Source: Clostridiales bacterium (GTDB taxonomy: Bacteria > Bacillota > Clostridia > Monoglobales > JAIRYP01). From it: a stretch of DNA of 64,000 nt. Under the pieces are notes generated by a model. The model did not search any database and was not told where the DNA came from. It saw only the letters and a program-made list of their open reading frames with translations. Positions 27,245 through 36,997 of this stretch are shown here, piece by piece. The stretch spans positions 64,761-128,760 of the forward strand of contig JAIRYP010000011.1 of NCBI GenBank assembly GCA_031267755.1, read 5' to 3'. How positions within the stretch are numbered: position 1 is the stretch's first letter; each line of letters begins with the position of its first letter. The position numbers and the translations under genes are program-made.

Positions 27245-29485
27245 CTATTTTTTGTGACTAACAGATCTTGAATCAATACGTTCTTCACGTGTAGAGAACG
27301 GAATTCGTTTAGAAAAAGAATCGGGTTCTAAATCCCATCTCAATGCACTTTCAATTCTTAACGATTTTTCAAACGAATTTCTTGTCGGTTGTTTCTGTTT
27401 CTTAAGTTCGTTTAAAATTTCAAGAGCCAAAACAACTTGAGGTAATTTTTCGCAAAACAATGGAAGAGGAGGAGGAGATTCCTGATCTAATATTAATGTT
27501 TCATGACATAAACATGAAACTAAACTAAAACATTCTTTTGAAAATTGAAATAAACTCGAAATTTCTTCCGGTATTTGCATGTCCAACTCTTCTAACGGTT
27601 CAAAAGGATCTTTAAATAAAACAGGTATCACATAAAAAAATATAAAAAAATTTGGAGAATTTTCAGAATCAAAAGATGAAATTAAACTTTCCACCTGAGC
27701 CCATTCTCGTAATTTACTAACAGAACTATAATAATGAGAAAACATCTCTAAAGTTTGAGAAACTCTTTCGGCAATGTCTCTTTCGACAATGTCTGAGTCA
27801 AAATGACTTGAAACTTCATAAATAGGTTCAAAATCAAAAATAGCATCAAATATTTCTACAGCAGTTATTTCCGAACTATTAGCCTTTCCGGTCCTATCTC
27901 TTAAATACGATAAAAAATCCGACAAAACTCTTTCATTTTCTATTCGTAATGCCTCAACACGTGGCCTAATCAACTTTTCAAGTGCTTTTAAAACAATTGA
28001 AACTACGTTCCCTTTATCAGCAAATATTCTTAAAATTTCATTGTAATCAATTAAAAAATTATCTTCCTCTACTTTTGAAAATCTTTCAAGCGCTTCTACA
28101 TTTAAATCGTCTAGTAAAACATCATAAGACCTTAAAACAAAATTTAGTAAATTTTGACGACATTCTTTCATTAACTTAAATCCAAAAAACAATTGAATAT
28201 TTCTAGAATAAATATCATACAATGTTGAAACTAAAGAACTTTTACTCAATGTAAATTTTTGAAAAGTTAAAAAATTATATCCAGTTTGTATAGTCATTTT
28301 ATGAAAAAGTCCTAGCATTTTTAAATGGTTTTCTATTATTTCCGCATAGTATAAAATTCTTTCTTGTTTATTCAAAACTGATACATGTGAAAGAAAATTA
28401 TAACTAACTTGAAAAGAATTTATCACTTCAACCTGAATTTCTTCTAAAAATGTACTAGGTAATTTCCCTTGTTCCATTGGATTAAATTTTTGATCTACAA
28501 AATTTGGTGTATCAAAAAAAAGTTTCAATTTTTCACACACAGTAAATAAACCGGAAAAAAATGCAAGATCGCTTGAATTTTTTTCATTCGGAAACAAACG
28601 TAAAGAAAGTAAACCTAAAGACAAATGTTTTCGTTCATTAATATATTGATGACACTCTATAAAGTAATCAAGTTCTCTTTCAAAAAAACCAATCAAAGAC
28701 ATTGCAGCAAATGTATTAAAATCTTTACGGAATCTTTGTTGCTGCACAACTATTTCAAAAAGAAATGAAGACAATTTTAATATAAAAATATCCGCAATAT
28801 CTAATTCTCTAGTTAACAATAAACTATAAGGATAAACAAGACATGCTTCCTCAATTTCCATTTCGCTTTTTGACGATAAATCAAAAAAACTTTTGACAAA
28901 ACTACGTACATTGAATTTATTATGATAAATTTTATCATGTAATATAAAAAGAGCAAAATAATTAAAAAGTCTCTCAAAATTTTCATAAACTTTTTCTAAC
29001 ATATGAAGTTTAAAATGTTCCAAAAAAACATTCTGTTCTCTTAAAAGATCATAACATTCCCAAAGCACCTGCGACGTTCCCTTTATATTTTCTGTTATTC
29101 TTAATACTAAAACATTCAAATTATGATCAACTTGATTGTATGGTTCCCTGGTACTAAGCAAAGCCTGCTCAGAAACAGTTAGCATAAGATCGAAAATAAA
29201 TTTTTTAAACATGTTTTCGCGTAAAAAAACATCAAAATTTGAATCTTCGGAAGATCTTACTTGATTTGATTCAGCAAGAGGTTTAAGAAAACTTGGAAAA
29301 AGAATATGAAAAATATCAATAGGGAAATAATAAAAACCAAAATCAACTTCGTTGTTTGTTTTATCAAATCTTGGCACTACACGTATTGCTTTTACAAATG
29401 GTTCAATTTCTTTTTCAAATTTCGAAAATAAACTTACAGCACTTTTTCGCATTAAATCCATTTCACACTGTGATATTGCTGACAA
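27245..29485 (-). CDS. Large orphan helical protein (746 aa), paralogue of the 1144-aa protein
   Basis: The protein has no motif I can assign. It is helical and rich in Phe/Leu, with an acidic middle and a basic, Arg-rich C-terminus (SFSKRIPFSTREERIDSRS). Collinear similarity to the 1144-residue neighbour covers at least three blocks, and the larger protein looks like the same architecture with extra length. The TTG at 29485 follows AAGGGGTAG at about ten bases, and the first ATG is eight codons in. The gene ends 178 bp before the 1144-aa gene starts, in the same direction. Function unknown. Confidence 0.6.
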   Translation of the reverse strand: MSAISQCEMDLMRKSAVSLFSKFEKEIEPFVKAIRVVPRFDKTNNEVDFGFYYFPIDIFHILFPSFLKPLAESNQVRSSEDSNFDVFLRENMFKKFIFDLMLTVSEQALLSTREPYNQVDHNLNVLVLRITENIKGTSQVLWECYDLLREQNVFLEHFKLHMLEKVYENFERLFNYFALFILHDKIYHNKFNVRSFVKSFFDLSSKSEMEIEEACLVYPYSLLLTRELDIADIFILKLSSFLFEIVVQQQRFRKDFNTFAAMSLIGFFERELDYFIECHQYINERKHLSLGLLSLRLFPNEKNSSDLAFFSGLFTVCEKLKLFFDTPNFVDQKFNPMEQGKLPSTFLEEIQVEVINSFQVSYNFLSHVSVLNKQERILYYAEIIENHLKMLGLFHKMTIQTGYNFLTFQKFTLSKSSLVSTLYDIYSRNIQLFFGFKLMKECRQNLLNFVLRSYDVLLDDLNVEALERFSKVEEDNFLIDYNEILRIFADKGNVVSIVLKALEKLIRPRVEALRIENERVLSDFLSYLRDRTGKANSSEITAVEIFDAIFDFEPIYEVSSHFDSDIVERDIAERVSQTLEMFSHYYSSVSKLREWAQVESLISSFDSENSPNFFIFFYVIPVLFKDPFEPLEELDMQIPEEISSLFQFSKECFSLVSCLCHETLILDQESPPPLPLFCEKLPQVVLALEILNELKKQKQPTRNSFEKSLRIESALRWDLEPDSFSKRIPFSTREERIDSRSVSHKK

Positions 29486-29647
29486 TTTAAATCTACCCCT
29501 TATTCTTAAATATATTTCACTTAAACATTTAAAATAAAGTAAGATAAATTGTCAATAAATATTTTTTATTGTAGAATTTTAACGATTAAAATTTTAATTA
29601 ATAAAATATCATAAAAATTTTCATAATATAAATCAACATAATAATTT

Positions 29648-31897
29648 TTAAGTGTTAACACACCTCATATCTTTCAAAACGTTTTCGTAAGCTGCTATTT
29701 CCGCCTTAATCTTTATATATCCCGGACTTCTAAATTGATATTTACTTAAACTATATTTAAGATATTTTACTTTATTTAAAATTACATTCTCGCTCCAATC
29801 AAATGGAGCATACAAATCTTTTCGTAATCTGTATGCAGTAATCACGCCAGAAAAAGCCGTCTTGTAAATATGTTTTAAAGTATAACGTGATCGATCAACA
29901 CAATGATAAACAATAGATTTTGGATTTAAACCAATTCCCATGCCAATTGACTCCATAAGAAAACATGCAGCAATTTCTTCACCGCCTGCATAATTATCCA
30001 ATTTTCTTCCATATGAAACACGAAATCCTCCAATTTGTCGAAGTAATTTCGTACGCGCGGCAAAATTTGCCCCATATGGAAAACTTCCATAATTTTTTGC
30101 TTTTGAATACTCATCACCTTTTAAAACAAATTCACTCCATAATGGCTCAAGACCTTCTTCTAATACCTCTGGTCTTTCATCATATTTCAAAATAATTTGT
30201 CCACCAATTATTCCATCCTTTTTGTTTTTTGAAAAACAATCGTATGTTTCTTCGATAAGTTTTGTATCAGCTATTGCATCATCATCAATGTATAAAACAA
30301 TTTCACCACTTGCATTCCAAAGACCAACGTTTCTTGCATAAGAAAGACCTTGAATAGGCATGCTTATATATTTAAAATTTATATCCAAATTTTTACATTT
30401 TATCTCATTAAAAAAATTCTTAAGCTCACTTTCTTCTTTGCAACTATTATCTACAAAAACTATTTCATAAACTGATGCTTCTACTGATTGTTTACATAGC
30501 GAATTTAAGCACTCAATAAGTTGAGAACTTTTTTTGTGAGTACACAAAATCACAGATAATTTTCTAAAAAAAACACTATCACTTTCAATTTTTGATTCAA
30601 ATCTATTTAAAATAAAAATTTTTTTCTTTGCATCAATAAAAGAAAACAGAGAATTCAAATCTCCAATTTTAAAACAAATCTTTTCTTTGAAAAAATTGTG
30701 ATTAATTTGCACAAAAAATTTGTAATAATTATCAATTTTTGAATTTTCAGATACAAAAAATTCAGTAGAAAATCCTTTTTTTTCAAAATTATTCATTTCT
30801 TCAGAATTTATAAAATTTACAACACAAATATTTTTTAAATCATATGTAAAATAAAAATCTTTCAACTGTTTTTCATTAATGCAAACATGTCCTTTTTTGG
30901 CAATAATATTTCTAAACTCTTGAGAATTTTTACATTCACCTTTTATATACCACAATATAGGTGACAAAAAAAAATCACGTCTGAAATCATCAAGCACCAT
31001 TAATTTGTAGCGATTTTTTGTTATCCCAAGCTCTTTATCCTGTGAAGTGAGACTTTTTTGATGCATGCGATAATAATAAATTGGCTCAAAAAATGAAACA
31101 TGCTTAATTTTAAAAAGAGAATTTATTTTCATCCAATAATCATAATCTTCCAATGTATACTTATACGGCGAATAATCGCCAATCATCTTTCCCACAATAG
31201 CTCTATACATAAAAGCAGCACCAATTGTATTATTAGCTTGCGTATTTAACTGTAATGTATCGCTTGGCAAAATAACATTTCCGCTCGCCATAGGATATTC
31301 ATACCAACCATGCCCTCTTAAAATTTTTCCTTTTGCATCAATAAGTTTCATATTTGCGTAAACCATAGCGCATTCCGAATCATTTACAAGTTCTTGAACC
31401 ATTTTTTCAAGAAAATTATTTTTCATAATGTTATCAGAACTTGTCCACGTATAAAATTCACCTTTAACAACGCTAAAACCCTTAGACAAAGCCCTTGGAA
31501 TCTTTTCATTTTTTTGATTTAAAACAGTTATTCTATGATCAATTTTTTCATATTTTTTCAAAATCTCAAAAGTATTATCGGTTGAACCATCATTAACCAC
31601 TATAAGTTCAAAATTCTTATAACTCTGCTTTAAAACACTTTCAATTGATTTTTCAATTAAACCTGAACCATTGTAGACGGGAATAACAACGGAAACCAAT
31701 CCTTCAACACACTGACAACTAATATCGCTAAACTTCAAATAATATAAATTATTTCTATTTTTTTTATATTCTAAAAATTTACGTTCGTACATATTAAATA
31801 AAGTTTTTATATTTTCCTTAAAGGCAAAATTTTTAAAACTATTTAAAAATTCTCTAAACAAACCAATAACTCCTAAATATTTTTTGTTAATGTTCAT
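29648..31897 (-). CDS. Two-domain GT2 glycosyltransferase
   Basis: The 749-residue protein contains two GT-A glycosyltransferase family 2 domains. The first (about 65-310) starts VSVVIPVYNGSGLIEKSIES and has VVNDGSTDNT and TSSDNIM at the metal site. The second (about 445-680) starts LSVILCTHKKSSQLIECLNS and has YIDDDAIAD and GGEEIAACFLMESIGMG. There is no membrane anchor. It likely builds a surface polysaccharide by adding two sugars in turn; the acceptor is unknown. The ATG overlaps the end of tadA by 11 bp. With wecB and tagO it shows investment in surface glycans. Confidence 0.85.
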   Translation of the reverse strand: MNINKKYLGVIGLFREFLNSFKNFAFKENIKTLFNMYERKFLEYKKNRNNLYYLKFSDISCQCVEGLVSVVIPVYNGSGLIEKSIESVLKQSYKNFELIVVNDGSTDNTFEILKKYEKIDHRITVLNQKNEKIPRALSKGFSVVKGEFYTWTSSDNIMKNNFLEKMVQELVNDSECAMVYANMKLIDAKGKILRGHGWYEYPMASGNVILPSDTLQLNTQANNTIGAAFMYRAIVGKMIGDYSPYKYTLEDYDYWMKINSLFKIKHVSFFEPIYYYRMHQKSLTSQDKELGITKNRYKLMVLDDFRRDFFLSPILWYIKGECKNSQEFRNIIAKKGHVCINEKQLKDFYFTYDLKNICVVNFINSEEMNNFEKKGFSTEFFVSENSKIDNYYKFFVQINHNFFKEKICFKIGDLNSLFSFIDAKKKIFILNRFESKIESDSVFFRKLSVILCTHKKSSQLIECLNSLCKQSVEASVYEIVFVDNSCKEESELKNFFNEIKCKNLDINFKYISMPIQGLSYARNVGLWNASGEIVLYIDDDAIADTKLIEETYDCFSKNKKDGIIGGQIILKYDERPEVLEEGLEPLWSEFVLKGDEYSKAKNYGSFPYGANFAARTKLLRQIGGFRVSYGRKLDNYAGGEEIAACFLMESIGMGIGLNPKSIVYHCVDRSRYTLKHIYKTAFSGVITAYRLRKDLYAPFDWSENVILNKVKYLKYSLSKYQFRSPGYIKIKAEIAAYENVLKDMRCVNT

Positions 31898-32348
31898 TTT
31901 TTCTTATTTCTCTAAAAAATCTTCTTATAATTTGCAAACACTTTTCTTCTAAAAAACCACCTCTTGCATTCAACTTAAAATTTTTCAAATCTAAAATTTT
32001 TAAAGACGAAATAGCACCATTTTCTAAATCGTATGAACCAAAATACAAACGTTTAATTCTAGATTCGATGATTGCACCTAAACACATAATACACGGCTCT
32101 AAAGTTACATATATATCGCAATCATCAAGACGCCATCTCTTAAGCTTTTTACAAGCCTTTTCGATCACCAAAACTTCTGCATGATAAATCGAAATTTTTC
32201 TCGTTTCGCGTAAATTATGTGCTTTAGATAAAATTTTTCTATCTTTTACAATAACTGCTCCAACTGGAATTTCGCTGATTTTATATCCTATATAACCTTC
32301 TCTAAATGCTTCCCTCATAAAATTTTCATGCAAACTCTTACTAATCAA
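31887..32348 (-). CDS. tadA: tRNA-specific adenosine deaminase
   Basis: TadA converts A34 of tRNA-Arg(ACG) to inosine. The 153-residue protein has the deaminase zinc motifs: HAEVLVIEKA (His and the proton-shuttle Glu) and EPCIMCLGAI (two Cys). IPVGAVIVKDRKI is the usual N-terminal block. The start is a TTG at 32348 with only a weak purine stretch before it, a few bases after the HPr-like gene stops; the first ATG is ten codons in. The downstream glycosyltransferase overlaps it. Confidence 0.92.
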   Translation of the reverse strand: MISKSLHENFMREAFREGYIGYKISEIPVGAVIVKDRKILSKAHNLRETRKISIYHAEVLVIEKACKKLKRWRLDDCDIYVTLEPCIMCLGAIIESRIKRLYFGSYDLENGAISSLKILDLKNFKLNARGGFLEEKCLQIIRRFFREIRKNEH

Positions 32349-32354
32349 TTTCTA

Positions 32355-32630
32355 TCATTCTTTTCGTTTAAGTAATATGTAAGGTTTCAACTCACCTACT
32401 AAATCTTCACATTCCTCGCTATAAATTTCAATTTGAATAGGTTTATCAAGATCCAAACTAAAAATCCCTAAAATTGATTTAGCATCAACAACATATCTAC
32501 CAGAAATCAAATCAACATCAAATTCATATTTACTCACAATATCAACAAATTTCTTCACATCATCAGCAGTTTTAAGCATAACGTCAAAAGTCTCTATATA
32601 TACGCAACCTCCAATACATAAACAATTCAC
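32355..32630 (-). CDS. Second HPr-like protein without the active histidine
   Basis: The protein (up to 91 aa) aligns to HPr from FDVMLKTADDVKKFVDIV onward and keeps the Ser46 motif as DAKSILGIFSLD. Where HPr has GLHARPA it has KTADDVK, so the phosphocarrier His is absent. It is more diverged than the HPr-like protein at 17487. The GTG at 32630 has no binding site, while GGAGG lies inside the open frame nine codons before the HPr homology; the real start may therefore be a later, non-standard codon. A regulatory or HPr-kinase-linked role is inferred. Confidence 0.7.
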   Translation of the reverse strand: MNCLCIGGCVYIETFDVMLKTADDVKKFVDIVSKYEFDVDLISGRYVVDAKSILGIFSLDLDKPIQIEIYSEECEDLVGELKPYILLKRKE

Positions 32631-32677
32631 AAATAATTAAAATATTCATATAATCAAAAAAACATCAATTGCTAAAT

Positions 32678-32751
32678 TGGCTACCGAGGAAGGATTCGAA
32701 CCCTCACAAAGAGAACCAGAATCTCTTGTGCTACCTTTACACAACTCGGTA
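32678..32751 (-). tRNA. tRNA-Gln (CTG)
   Basis: A complete cloverleaf is seen on the minus strand. The acceptor TACCGAG/CTCGGTA carries an encoded GCCA end. The D stem is GTGT/GCAC, and the anticodon stem AGAGA/TCTCT has loop TTCTGGT, giving anticodon CTG. The T arm is GAGGG TTCGAAT CCTTC. U1-A72 and G73 are typical identity elements of glutamine tRNA. It reads codon CAG. Confidence 0.93.
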
Positions 32752-32769
32752 TTTTAAACATTCCAAACA

Positions 32770-32798
32770 TTTTTAACACAAGTAATTATAATTTTCAA
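32770..32798 (-). promoter_or_regulatory. Promoter for the tRNA-Gln transcript
   Basis: On the minus strand TTGAAA (32798-32793) and TAAAAA (32775-32770) are 17 bp apart and about 20 bp before the tRNA 5' end. The -35 is good and the -10 weak. Confidence 0.4.
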
Positions 32799-32919
32799 TG
32801 TACTTTTAAAATATATTTTAGTCAATTTTTCTCCATAAACCTTAAAAATTTTTTTAAAATAAGAACACTTAATCTTTTAATGAGTAATATATAAAATTAG
32901 ATAAGGAGAGATATTAAAA

Positions 32920-33081
32920 TTGAAATGTTGTAAAAACAAAAAAGACACCCATGCAATTGGCTGCATTTCTACTAGCATAGGAATAGGATTATTTTTAGCA
33001 TACATAATACCTTTAGAATTACTAGTTTGTATGCTTGGTATGGGACTTATTTGTATGGGTATTATGTCTTTTTTAAAGTAA
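32920..33081 (+). CDS. Small membrane protein (53 aa)
   Basis: A TTG at 32920 follows AAGGAGAGATATTAAAA. The protein starts MKCCKNKKDTHAIGCIS and then has two hydrophobic stretches (IGIGLFLAYIIPLELLVCML, GMGLICMGIMSF) with little between them. It is too short for the usual gene-length cut-offs, but the strong binding site and the close spoVM downstream support it. The type is similar to small membrane proteins encoded by spore formers. Function unknown; expression with spoVM in the mother cell is a guess. Confidence 0.65.
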   Translation: MKCCKNKKDTHAIGCISTSIGIGLFLAYIIPLELLVCMLGMGLICMGIMSFLK

Positions 33082-33107
33082 ATATTAACCGAAAAGGAGA
33101 ATTATTT

Positions 33108-33185
33108 ATGAAAATAGTTGTAATGAGCGCGCCTAAATTTTTTAGTGGAATTCTTAGATTTTTATTCAGAATTAAAAAAACATAA
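33108..33185 (+). CDS. spoVM: Stage V sporulation protein M
   Basis: This 25-residue peptide (MKIVVMSAPKFFSGILRFLF, then RIKKT) matches the clostridial SpoVM pattern of an amphipathic helix with the conserved PKF.(S/G)GI(L/V)R core. SpoVM recognises the convex forespore membrane and anchors the coat ATPase SpoIVA. AAAAGGAGAA precedes the ATG at 33108 at an ideal distance. In known systems it is made in the mother cell under sigma-E. Intact reading frame and length suggest the gene is functional. Confidence 0.88.
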   Translation: MKIVVMSAPKFFSGILRFLFRIKKT

Positions 33186-33195
33186 AAATAAAACT

Positions 33196-33720
33196 CTATA
33201 TATAACGTTTTTTTATTTTCTTCAAACCGAACATTGCCGCAGGAACTAACATAAGTTGAAAAATTATTCCAAAAAACGAAACCGTAACAACATATACAAA
33301 AAGCTCACAAATTCCAACTTTTTTTACCCCAGAGAATATTAAAGCCGCCGCCATAACAATACACCAAACCAATCGTCCAAAAATCATCGAAATAATTAAA
33401 ATTAAATAAATAAACGAATCTTTTTTAAAAATTTCTTTTAATTTTCCACACAAAAATCCATATGTCGCAAGCTCAAAAGACATGGATATTCCATTTGGAA
33501 ATACTGGCGGCAAACCATGAATAAAAAAACAAAAAAGAGGAGATAAAAAACCGATTGCAGCACCGTGCAACCAACCACACGCAAGTCCACACACAAATAT
33601 TGGTATGTGCATTGGACATATCAACCTCACAAACCATTCAAATCTTTCGGTGAAAACTGATATTACTAAACAAAATGCCATACAAATTGATGAAAAAATC
33701 AATTTTAAATTTTTACTCAT
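33196..33720 (-). CDS. ECF transporter substrate-binding (S) component
   Basis: About 174 residues with five or six membrane helices form a vitamin-uptake S component. Typical blocks are CPMHIPIFVCGLACGWLHGA and GLPPVFPNGISMSFELATYG. It would bind its substrate in the membrane and join an EcfAAT energising module encoded elsewhere. The substrate (a vitamin or precursor) cannot be fixed from sequence. The start is the ATG at 33720, preceded by TTGGAGTAG; an upstream in-frame start at 33744 lies before that site. Vitamin import fits dependence on a host or community. Confidence 0.82.
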   Translation of the reverse strand: MSKNLKLIFSSICMAFCLVISVFTERFEWFVRLICPMHIPIFVCGLACGWLHGAAIGFLSPLFCFFIHGLPPVFPNGISMSFELATYGFLCGKLKEIFKKDSFIYLILIISMIFGRLVWCIVMAAALIFSGVKKVGICELFVYVVTVSFFGIIFQLMLVPAAMFGLKKIKKRYI

Positions 33721-33808
33721 CAAATCTACTCCAAAATCTTGCAATTTCTAAATATTACGATTTTTTTATTTTAAATTATAAATAAATTTAAATAACAAAA
33801 TTAAACAC

Positions 33809-35749
33809 TTATTCTTCTTTCTCAGTTTCATCCAAATCACCGTCTTCCACTTTGCTTTCATTATCTACATTATTAATATTTTCAAACGAACCTTCACTCT
33901 CTTTTATTAATTTTTCATTCTTCTCTAAAAGCTCTTCATCAGAAAAAAACGACTCAAATTCTTCGGCATCAATCTTTTCAATTTCAAGAAGTCTAGCAGC
34001 AATTTTATGGAGTTTATCGATGTTTTTAGCAAGCAATTCCTGACATTTTAAATAACAATTATCAATTATAGATTTTATTTCATAATCAATTTTTGCTGCT
34101 AAATTTTCACTATAGTTTTTAGAATGTCCAAAATCTCGTCCAATGAATATCTCATCTTGATCATTTCCAAACGTCATAGGGCCAAGTTCATCACTCATAC
34201 CATATTTCATCACCATTCTTCTGGCAATTTTGGTTGCACGATCTAAATCATTTGAAACACCCGTGCTAATATCATTCAAAATCATTTTTTCTGCAACAGT
34301 GCCACCAAGCAAAGAAACTATATCTTCCAACATTTCAGTTTTAGAAATATAATACTTATCTTCCTTAGGCAACGAAATTGTATAACCACCAGCGCGTCCA
34401 CGTGGAATAATTGAAATTTGGTGTACATTATTTTGCGTTAGCAAAAGCTTTGAAACAACCGCATGACCTGCTTCATGATATGCTGTCAATTTTTTCTCTT
34501 TTTCGGTTATAACGCGTGTCTTTTTTTCAGGACCTGCAATAACTTTTATCATAGCTTCATGAACTTCGGACATATTTATAACTTTTTTATTTCGCCGTGC
34601 TGTTAAAAGTGCCGACTCATTCATAAGATTTTCAAGATCTGCACCCGTAAAACCAACAGTAGTTTTTGAAATTGTTTTAAGCTTAACATCCATTCCAAGC
34701 GGTTTATTTTTAGAATGAACGATCAAAATTTCTTCACGTTCACCAACGTCTGGAACATCAACCACTATTTGTCTATCAAATCTACCAGGTCTTAAAAGCG
34801 CTGGATCTAAAATGTCTGGTCTATTCGTTGCTGCAATTATTATAATACCTTCATTAGCCCCAAAACCATCCATTTCAACCAGAAGTTGATTTAGGGTTTG
34901 TTCTCTTTCATCGTGACCACCACCAAGCCCAGCGCCTCTGTGGCGACCTACAGCATCAATTTCATCTATAAAAACTATACATGGCGAACATTTTTTTGCT
35001 TGTTCAAACAAATCACGCACACGTGACGCACCAACACCTACAAACATCTCTACGAAATCAGAACCACTTATACTAAAAAAAGGTACATCTGCTTCTCCTG
35101 CAACAGCTTTAGCAAGAAGAGTTTTGCCAGTTCCAGGAGGTCCAATAAGCAAAATACCTTTTGGAATTCTCGCTCCAAGTTCTTTATACTTGCCAGGATA
35201 TTTAAGAAAATCTATTATCTCTTCAAGCTCAGCTTTTTCTTCCTTGGCCCCTGCAACATCATCAAATGTAACCTTTTTTTTATCAGAATTATTTAGTTTC
35301 GCGCGACTCTTTCCAAAAGACAAAACTCCACGTCCTCCGCTTCCAGGAGGGGCTTGAAAAAATGTTAATAAAATAGCAAGCGAGATTATCACAAAACCTG
35401 CAGTAGGAAGAGTCGAAATTATCCAAGAAAACATCGAAGGCTCGGGAATATCAAAAACAAGCTTATTTTCAATTATTTGACGACGAATATCAGAACCCAC
35501 ATCGAAATAAAAAGCGCTAAGCGAAGGAATATTTACTTCTAAGTGTGATCCATCAATTAAAATTGCTAAAACTTTATCTTCAACTACAGTAATTTTCGCA
35601 ACATTTTCGCTTTGTATATATTTTATAAGGTCTGAATATGTGTAATTTTTACCCATATTTCCAGGATAAGAAACTGAAGCAAATATCGCCATAATTATAA
35701 TAAACAAAAATATATAAAAACCAATTCCTCTAAAACGCTTTTTTTTCAC
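33809..35749 (-). CDS. ftsH: ATP-dependent zinc metalloprotease FtsH
   Basis: This membrane AAA+ protease degrades misfolded and regulatory membrane proteins. The 646-residue protein has two N-terminal membrane helices (about 9-27 and 110-128) around an outward domain. Walker A is [16 protein letters not shown], Walker B is [12 protein letters not shown], the second region of homology is [20 protein letters not shown], and zinc is bound at HEAGHA with a distal Asp. The C-terminus is a long acidic tail (from about 610). The start is a GTG at 35749 after GGGAGGG. Confidence 0.96.
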   Translation of the reverse strand: MKKKRFRGIGFYIFLFIIIMAIFASVSYPGNMGKNYTYSDLIKYIQSENVAKITVVEDKVLAILIDGSHLEVNIPSLSAFYFDVGSDIRRQIIENKLVFDIPEPSMFSWIISTLPTAGFVIISLAILLTFFQAPPGSGGRGVLSFGKSRAKLNNSDKKKVTFDDVAGAKEEKAELEEIIDFLKYPGKYKELGARIPKGILLIGPPGTGKTLLAKAVAGEADVPFFSISGSDFVEMFVGVGASRVRDLFEQAKKCSPCIVFIDEIDAVGRHRGAGLGGGHDEREQTLNQLLVEMDGFGANEGIIIIAATNRPDILDPALLRPGRFDRQIVVDVPDVGEREEILIVHSKNKPLGMDVKLKTISKTTVGFTGADLENLMNESALLTARRNKKVINMSEVHEAMIKVIAGPEKKTRVITEKEKKLTAYHEAGHAVVSKLLLTQNNVHQISIIPRGRAGGYTISLPKEDKYYISKTEMLEDIVSLLGGTVAEKMILNDISTGVSNDLDRATKIARRMVMKYGMSDELGPMTFGNDQDEIFIGRDFGHSKNYSENLAAKIDYEIKSIIDNCYLKCQELLAKNIDKLHKIAARLLEIEKIDAEEFESFFSDEELLEKNEKLIKESEGSFENINNVDNESKVEDGDLDETEKEE

Positions 35750-35868
35750 AATTGCCCTCCCTAAATTCGCTCAACAAATACCAAATCCAAAATCACATAA
35801 AACTCGTTCTATCATAAAAAAACTCTTGCTGCAATATTTTATAATGAAATCATAATTACATTTTACTA

Positions 35869-35897
35869 TTGACTGTATCTGTAAGTTATTTTAAAAT
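35869..35897 (+). promoter_or_regulatory. Promoter for asd
   Basis: TTGACT (35869-35874) and TAAAAT (35892-35897) are 17 bp apart, each one base from consensus, and 23 bp before the asd start. Confidence 0.7.
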
Positions 35898-35920
35898 ATT
35901 ACGTTGTGCGAGGCAAAATT

Positions 35921-36997
35921 ATGAAAAAATATAGAGTAGGCATCATAGGTGCAACCGGAATGGTTGGACAAAGATTTTTAACCATTCTTGAAAAACATCC
36001 TTGGTTTGAGGTTAGCTTACTTTCCACATCAAAAAAAAATGAAGGGAAAACATATTTCGAAGCACTAAATGGGCGTTGGGTAATGAATGAAGAAATTCCA
36101 AATGCGATGAAAAACATGATTGTTTCAAATGCTGAATCAATTTCTGCAAATGTATCTAAAGTTGATTTTGTATTTTGCGCAATTAATTTGGAAAGAAACA
36201 AAACTAAAGAACTAGAAGAAAAATATGCATTAGCCGAATGCCCGGTAATATCAAACAATTCAGCTCACAGAAACGTGCCAGATGTCCCAATGATCATTCC
36301 TGAAATTAATTCGCAACACTGTAATATAATAAAACATCAGCGAAATAGGCTTAAAACAAAACTTGGATTCATTGCAACAAAACCAAATTGTTCGATTCAA
36401 AGTTATGTTCCTCCTCTTGATCCACTTAGAAAATTTGGCCTAAAAAAAGTTTATGTTTGTACGTACCAAGCAGTTTCTGGCGCTGGAAAAACTCTCGAAA
36501 CTTGGCCTGAAATGCAAAAAAACTTAATTCCTTACATTAAAGGTGAAGAAGAAAAAAGCGAAAAAGAACCCCTTAAAATTTGGGGAAAAATTATAAATAG
36601 CGAGATAAAAAATGCAAATTCGCCGTCAATAACAGCACAATGTATTCGTGTTCCAGTTTTAAATGGCCATATGGCAGCTGTTTTTGTAGAATTTGAAAAC
36701 ACAATTTCGCTTGAAGAAATAAAACATGAATGGAAGAATTTTTCTACAAAAATTAACAAAAACTTACTTCCAAGTTCGCCAAAGAATTTTTTAAATTATT
36801 TCGAAGAAAATGACCGACCGCAAAACAAACTTGACGTAAATTTAGACAATGGAATGGCCATTTCAATAGGAAGATTACGATCTGACAAACCTCAAAATTA
36901 TAAATTTGTTTGTTTATCACATAATACTCTGAGAGGTGCCGCAGGTGGAGCAGTTCTCATGGCAGAATTTCTTGCAAAAAATGGCTATTTAAATTAA
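35921..36997 (+). CDS. asd: Aspartate-semialdehyde dehydrogenase
   Basis: This enzyme makes aspartate semialdehyde from aspartyl phosphate with NADPH, the branch point to lysine/DAP, threonine and methionine. The 358-residue protein has the NADP motif GATGMVGQRF, the catalytic Cys in TKPNCSIQSYV and YQAVSGAGK. RVPVLNGHMAAVFVE contains the substrate-binding His region. The sequence resembles the archaeal/fungal-like subclass rather than the E. coli form. ATG at 35921 follows GCGAGGC; a GTG at 35906 would include that site. It supplies LysA and cell-wall DAP. Confidence 0.92.
   Translation: MKKYRVGIIGATGMVGQRFLTILEKHPWFEVSLLSTSKKNEGKTYFEALNGRWVMNEEIPNAMKNMIVSNAESISANVSKVDFVFCAINLERNKTKELEEKYALAECPVISNNSAHRNVPDVPMIIPEINSQHCNIIKHQRNRLKTKLGFIATKPNCSIQSYVPPLDPLRKFGLKKVYVCTYQAVSGAGKTLETWPEMQKNLIPYIKGEEEKSEKEPLKIWGKIINSEIKNANSPSITAQCIRVPVLNGHMAAVFVEFENTISLEEIKHEWKNFSTKINKNLLPSSPKNFLNYFEENDRPQNKLDVNLDNGMAISIGRLRSDKPQNYKFVCLSHNTLRGAAGGAVLMAEFLAKNGYLN

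Noticed and set aside
27094-27288. 64-codon hydrophobic open frame between the two giant genes
   Set aside because: It overlaps the end of the 746-aa gene in another frame, has no ribosome binding site and is the Phe/Ile/Leu/Asn mix expected from AT-rich DNA.
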